This document shows, in pieces, positions 62,138-64,000 of a DNA stretch of 64,000 bases. Below the pieces are notes generated by a model, which saw only the letters and a list, made by a program, of their open reading frames with translations, made no database searches and was not told the origin of the DNA. The stretch is taken from positions 75,708 through 139,707 of the forward strand of contig NZ_BAABLF010000030.1 of assembly GCF_039544205.1 (NCBI RefSeq). Direction: 5' to 3'. This DNA comes from Ferrimonas gelatinilytica (lineage in GTDB: Bacteria > Pseudomonadota > Gammaproteobacteria > Enterobacterales > Shewanellaceae). The translations under genes and the position numbers were made by a program. Position 1 is the first letter of the stretch. The number at the start of each line of letters is the position of its first letter.

Positions 62138-62470
62138 TGGACACTCAATCACAAGCGATTCAGGCGTCATTTGGAGCGGCATGAGCGAAGGCGCTTTCCG
62201 GCTTCCGCCATTGAGCGAATACCTCGCTGACATTGGTAAAGGTTCATGGCGGGATGAAAGTCACAAGCGTCTGATATTTAATGATATTTCAACATCCAAT
62301 CCGGGATAATCTGTGCAGACTAATTTCGTGATGCAGCAATCGAAACGTAACATCTCTTGCTGATGACGCCCCCTGTCTCGTGATACACAACCTACACCGC
62401 TGTGCGCACGTCGGGCCGGTATCGGCTTCCTGCCACAAACGCTTTTAGGTCATTGAACAAGGAGATCCCA
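62138..62470. other. 333-bp gap before the serine hydrolase
   Basis: A 63-codon plus-strand frame (TTG 62118 to 62309) crosses most of it, but it begins inside the attC-like site and I see no family. It may be the remains of a third cassette. AAGGAG at 62459-62464 belongs to the gene that follows. Confidence 0.4.
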
Positions 62471-63778
62471 ATGACACGCTCGTTGATGACGTCACTGTGC
62501 CTCGCTACTGCCCTGGTGACACCAGGCCAAGTCCTTGCCGCCGAACGAACCCCGCTTGAGGAGTTTGTCGAAGGTTTTCCCATCGAGTTGGCGGAGCGCA
62601 CCATCGCGGCCAGTTTGCCGGTCTGGATGGCGGGTGGGGACGAGTCCCACTACTGGAGCATGCGCACGTCCGAAGTCCTGCCCACTGCGATCGTGCCGCG
62701 CCGCATTCCGACGATGGCGCTGGGCGAACGCCTGATGCCGCAGATCGGCGCAATCAAGGCGGAGACGGAAAACTTTGGCAGCCTGACCCTCAATGAATTT
62801 CTCGCCCGCTCCGACAGCTTCTCCCAGGCGTTCATGGTGATCCACAAAGGGAACATCGTGTTCGAGTCCTATCCCCGGATGCGCCCGTCAGACCATCATG
62901 TCTGGATGTCCAACGCTAAGCCAACCGCGTCGCTGTTGATTGAGATCCTGATAAGCCAGGGGCTGATCGATGAAAACGCCCCGATGTCTGATTACATCAA
63001 GGAGTTCAAGGGCACCGCCTGGGAGGGGGTCACCGTCATCCACACGTTGAACATGGCCTCCGGCCTCGACATCGACGACACTGCGGCCACCCGCGCCGAT
63101 CCTAACTCCCACCCCCATCGTCTCTACCTGGCCGAGTTCAACCGCCCCTACAAGGGCAAGGTTGAGCGGATGATCGATGTGCTGGCCGATGCAAAGTACG
63201 GCTCTAAGCCGGGCCAGAAGTTCGTTTATGCCTCGGCGCACACCCAGGCGCTGGTACTGCTGGCGGAAGCCGTCACCGGCGAACGTTGGGCGCAGAGCTT
63301 TGACCGTCTGGTGTGGTCGAAGATCGGTTCAGAAGGCCCGCTGCAGGTCCACACCAGTCCGGATGGCGTTGCCCTGGCGCATGGTGTGATCTCCAGTCGG
63401 TTGGCGGACATGGCGCGCTTCGGCATGCTCTATACCCCCAGCTGGAACAAGATTGCCACCGAGCAGGTGGTTACCGATGAGATCCTGGCGCGGATCCAGG
63501 ACGGCGTTCAGTCCCATGAATTCCTGATGGCCGGTGACAACGGGCCGACCTACTCCTTCATCATGGGAGATGGTGACGCGCCGACCTTTGTCTCCAGCTC
63601 TCGCCAGTGGGATCTGCTCTGGGAAGATGGCGATATGTGGAAAGGTGGGATGATGAGCCAGGGGCTCTACGTCTCCCCTGACAAGGACCTGGTTATCGTC
63701 TACGTCTCGACCAATAACGACGACCACTCCATCCACCGCTGGATGCGGCCCATCGCCACCTCCGGCCTGTTCGAGTAA
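62471..63778 (+). CDS. Secreted serine hydrolase, beta-lactamase class C/NylB-like family
   Basis: A 435-residue protein with a signal peptide (MTRSLMTSLCLATALVTPGQVLAA, cleavage near 24) and a beta-lactamase-related domain. The catalytic S-x-x-K is SNAK (S147, K150) in HHVWMSNAKPTAS; the Tyr is in FVYASAHTQAL, and a GGMMSQGLYVSPDKDLVIVYVS stretch near the end holds the usual third motif region. Family members act as D-amino peptidases, esterases or nylon-oligomer hydrolases; true beta-lactamase activity is unlikely. ATG 62471 with AAGGAG 7 bp ahead is chosen. GC-rich, unlike the cassettes beside it. Confidence 0.82.
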   Translation: MTRSLMTSLCLATALVTPGQVLAAERTPLEEFVEGFPIELAERTIAASLPVWMAGGDESHYWSMRTSEVLPTAIVPRRIPTMALGERLMPQIGAIKAETENFGSLTLNEFLARSDSFSQAFMVIHKGNIVFESYPRMRPSDHHVWMSNAKPTASLLIEILISQGLIDENAPMSDYIKEFKGTAWEGVTVIHTLNMASGLDIDDTAATRADPNSHPHRLYLAEFNRPYKGKVERMIDVLADAKYGSKPGQKFVYASAHTQALVLLAEAVTGERWAQSFDRLVWSKIGSEGPLQVHTSPDGVALAHGVISSRLADMARFGMLYTPSWNKIATEQVVTDEILARIQDGVQSHEFLMAGDNGPTYSFIMGDGDAPTFVSSSRQWDLLWEDGDMWKGGMMSQGLYVSPDKDLVIVYVSTNNDDHSIHRWMRPIATSGLFE

Positions 63779-63851
63779 TGCGCTGGCTAAGTCGCTGATC
63801 CTGAATATGCGTCACTTTCGTGCCAGCTTCCAAGCCTGAGGCTTGGATCCG

Positions 63852-63900
63852 GCTCTTAGGAACTAGGGCCCAGATCCTAGTTCCTAGCTCCTAGCTCCTA
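63852..63900 (+). repeat. Dispersed repeat, copy D, with CTCCTAG iterations
   Basis: TAGGAACTAGG (63857-63867) and CCTAGTTCCTA (63876-63886) form an 11-bp hairpin as in copy B, followed by two iterations of CTCCTAG. It lies directly against the 3' end of the transposase fragment, which may link the family to that element. Confidence 0.55.
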
Positions 63901-64000
63901 GTTGTAGACTTCCAACACGTTGTTCACACCAAGTCGGCTGACTGGTGGTTTTCTATCCAAGCTCCCGTGGGGTCTGACGTGGTTATACCATGACAGGTAA
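63898..64000 (-). mobile_element. Transposase gene, C-terminal end only (rve type, IS481/IS3-like)
   Basis: The minus strand reads 33 codons to a stop at 63898-63900, including YLSWYNHVRPHGSL and then DRKPPVSRLG. This is the characteristic end of DDE integrase-fold transposases (rve_3 domain; WYN...RPH...L...P). The remainder lies beyond the right edge of the window, so neither the family nor intactness can be settled. Read from the minus strand, codons on the plus strand here are not a gene. Confidence 0.7.

Noticed and set aside
62118..62309. 63-codon plus-strand frame after cassette 2
   Set aside because: Begins with TTG inside the attC-like site, no ribosome site, no family. May be a decayed cassette; not called as a gene.
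1..64000. rRNA, tRNA, CRISPR array, replication origin or prophage
   Set aside because: Looked for on both strands. No tRNA-like T-loop/acceptor pattern, no regularly spaced direct repeats, no phage structural genes and no origin-like clusters were seen.

Overview
The window looks like a chromosome segment of a marine metal-respiring gammaproteobacterium, most likely Ferrimonas or a close relative in the Shewanella/Alteromonadales group. The signs are a GC-rich, densely packed genome, a complete Na+-pumping NADH dehydrogenase operon, tamAB, dbpA, a glnS/fur/cobB/biotin block, and above all a large extracellular electron transfer (EET) locus in the same order as Shewanella oneidensis mtrDEF-omcA-mtrCAB with feoAB beside it. 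The genus is inferred from content; no rRNA or tRNA gene is present to confirm it.

Layout. 0-9 kb: the start of an acyl-CoA synthetase, formate-tetrahydrofolate ligase (fhs), a long regulatory-looking gap, then nqrABCDEF. 9-16.5 kb: ordinary housekeeping genes (glutathione transferase, alpha/beta hydrolase, dbpA, YoaK-type membrane protein, creA, two metallo-beta-lactamase-fold hydrolases, a small periplasmic protein). 16.6-33.5 kb: the EET locus, mostly on the minus strand in three transcription units separated by hairpin terminators: mtrD-mtrE-mtrF-undA, then omcA, then mtrC-mtrA-mtrB. A cymA gene is transcribed divergently from mtrD. Together these encode 65 CXXCH haem motifs. 33.7-36.1 kb: feoAB behind a Fur box. 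36.4-46.7 kb: glnS, fur, cobB, the divergent bioA / bioBFCD cluster, an L,D-transpeptidase, and rplY with a terminator-like hairpin in its leader. 46.7-57.8 kb: a UPF0149-like protein, a small membrane protein, tamB/tamA, a CBS protein, cysE, a LysE-type exporter, a DeoR regulator and ybaK. 57.8-64 kb: an accessory zone with an interspersed repeat family, a partly duplicated gene, an unknown lipoprotein, two AT-rich gene cassettes bounded by attC-like sites, a serine hydrolase and the end of a transposase gene.

How it works together. CymA would take electrons from quinol in the inner membrane. MtrA/MtrD, held in the MtrB/MtrE porins, would carry them across the outer membrane to surface cytochromes MtrC, MtrF, OmcA and UndA, and so to Fe(III) or Mn(IV). 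FeoAB would import the Fe(II) formed, under Fur, which is also encoded in the window. Nqr is a respiratory entry point that feeds the quinone pool.

Most promising for follow-up: the compact EET locus with cymA and an 11-haem undA inside it, the integrase-less attC cassette pair at 61.1-62.1 kb, the roughly 100-bp dispersed repeat family, and an orphan lipoprotein with a duplicated module behind a perfect CRP-type palindrome.
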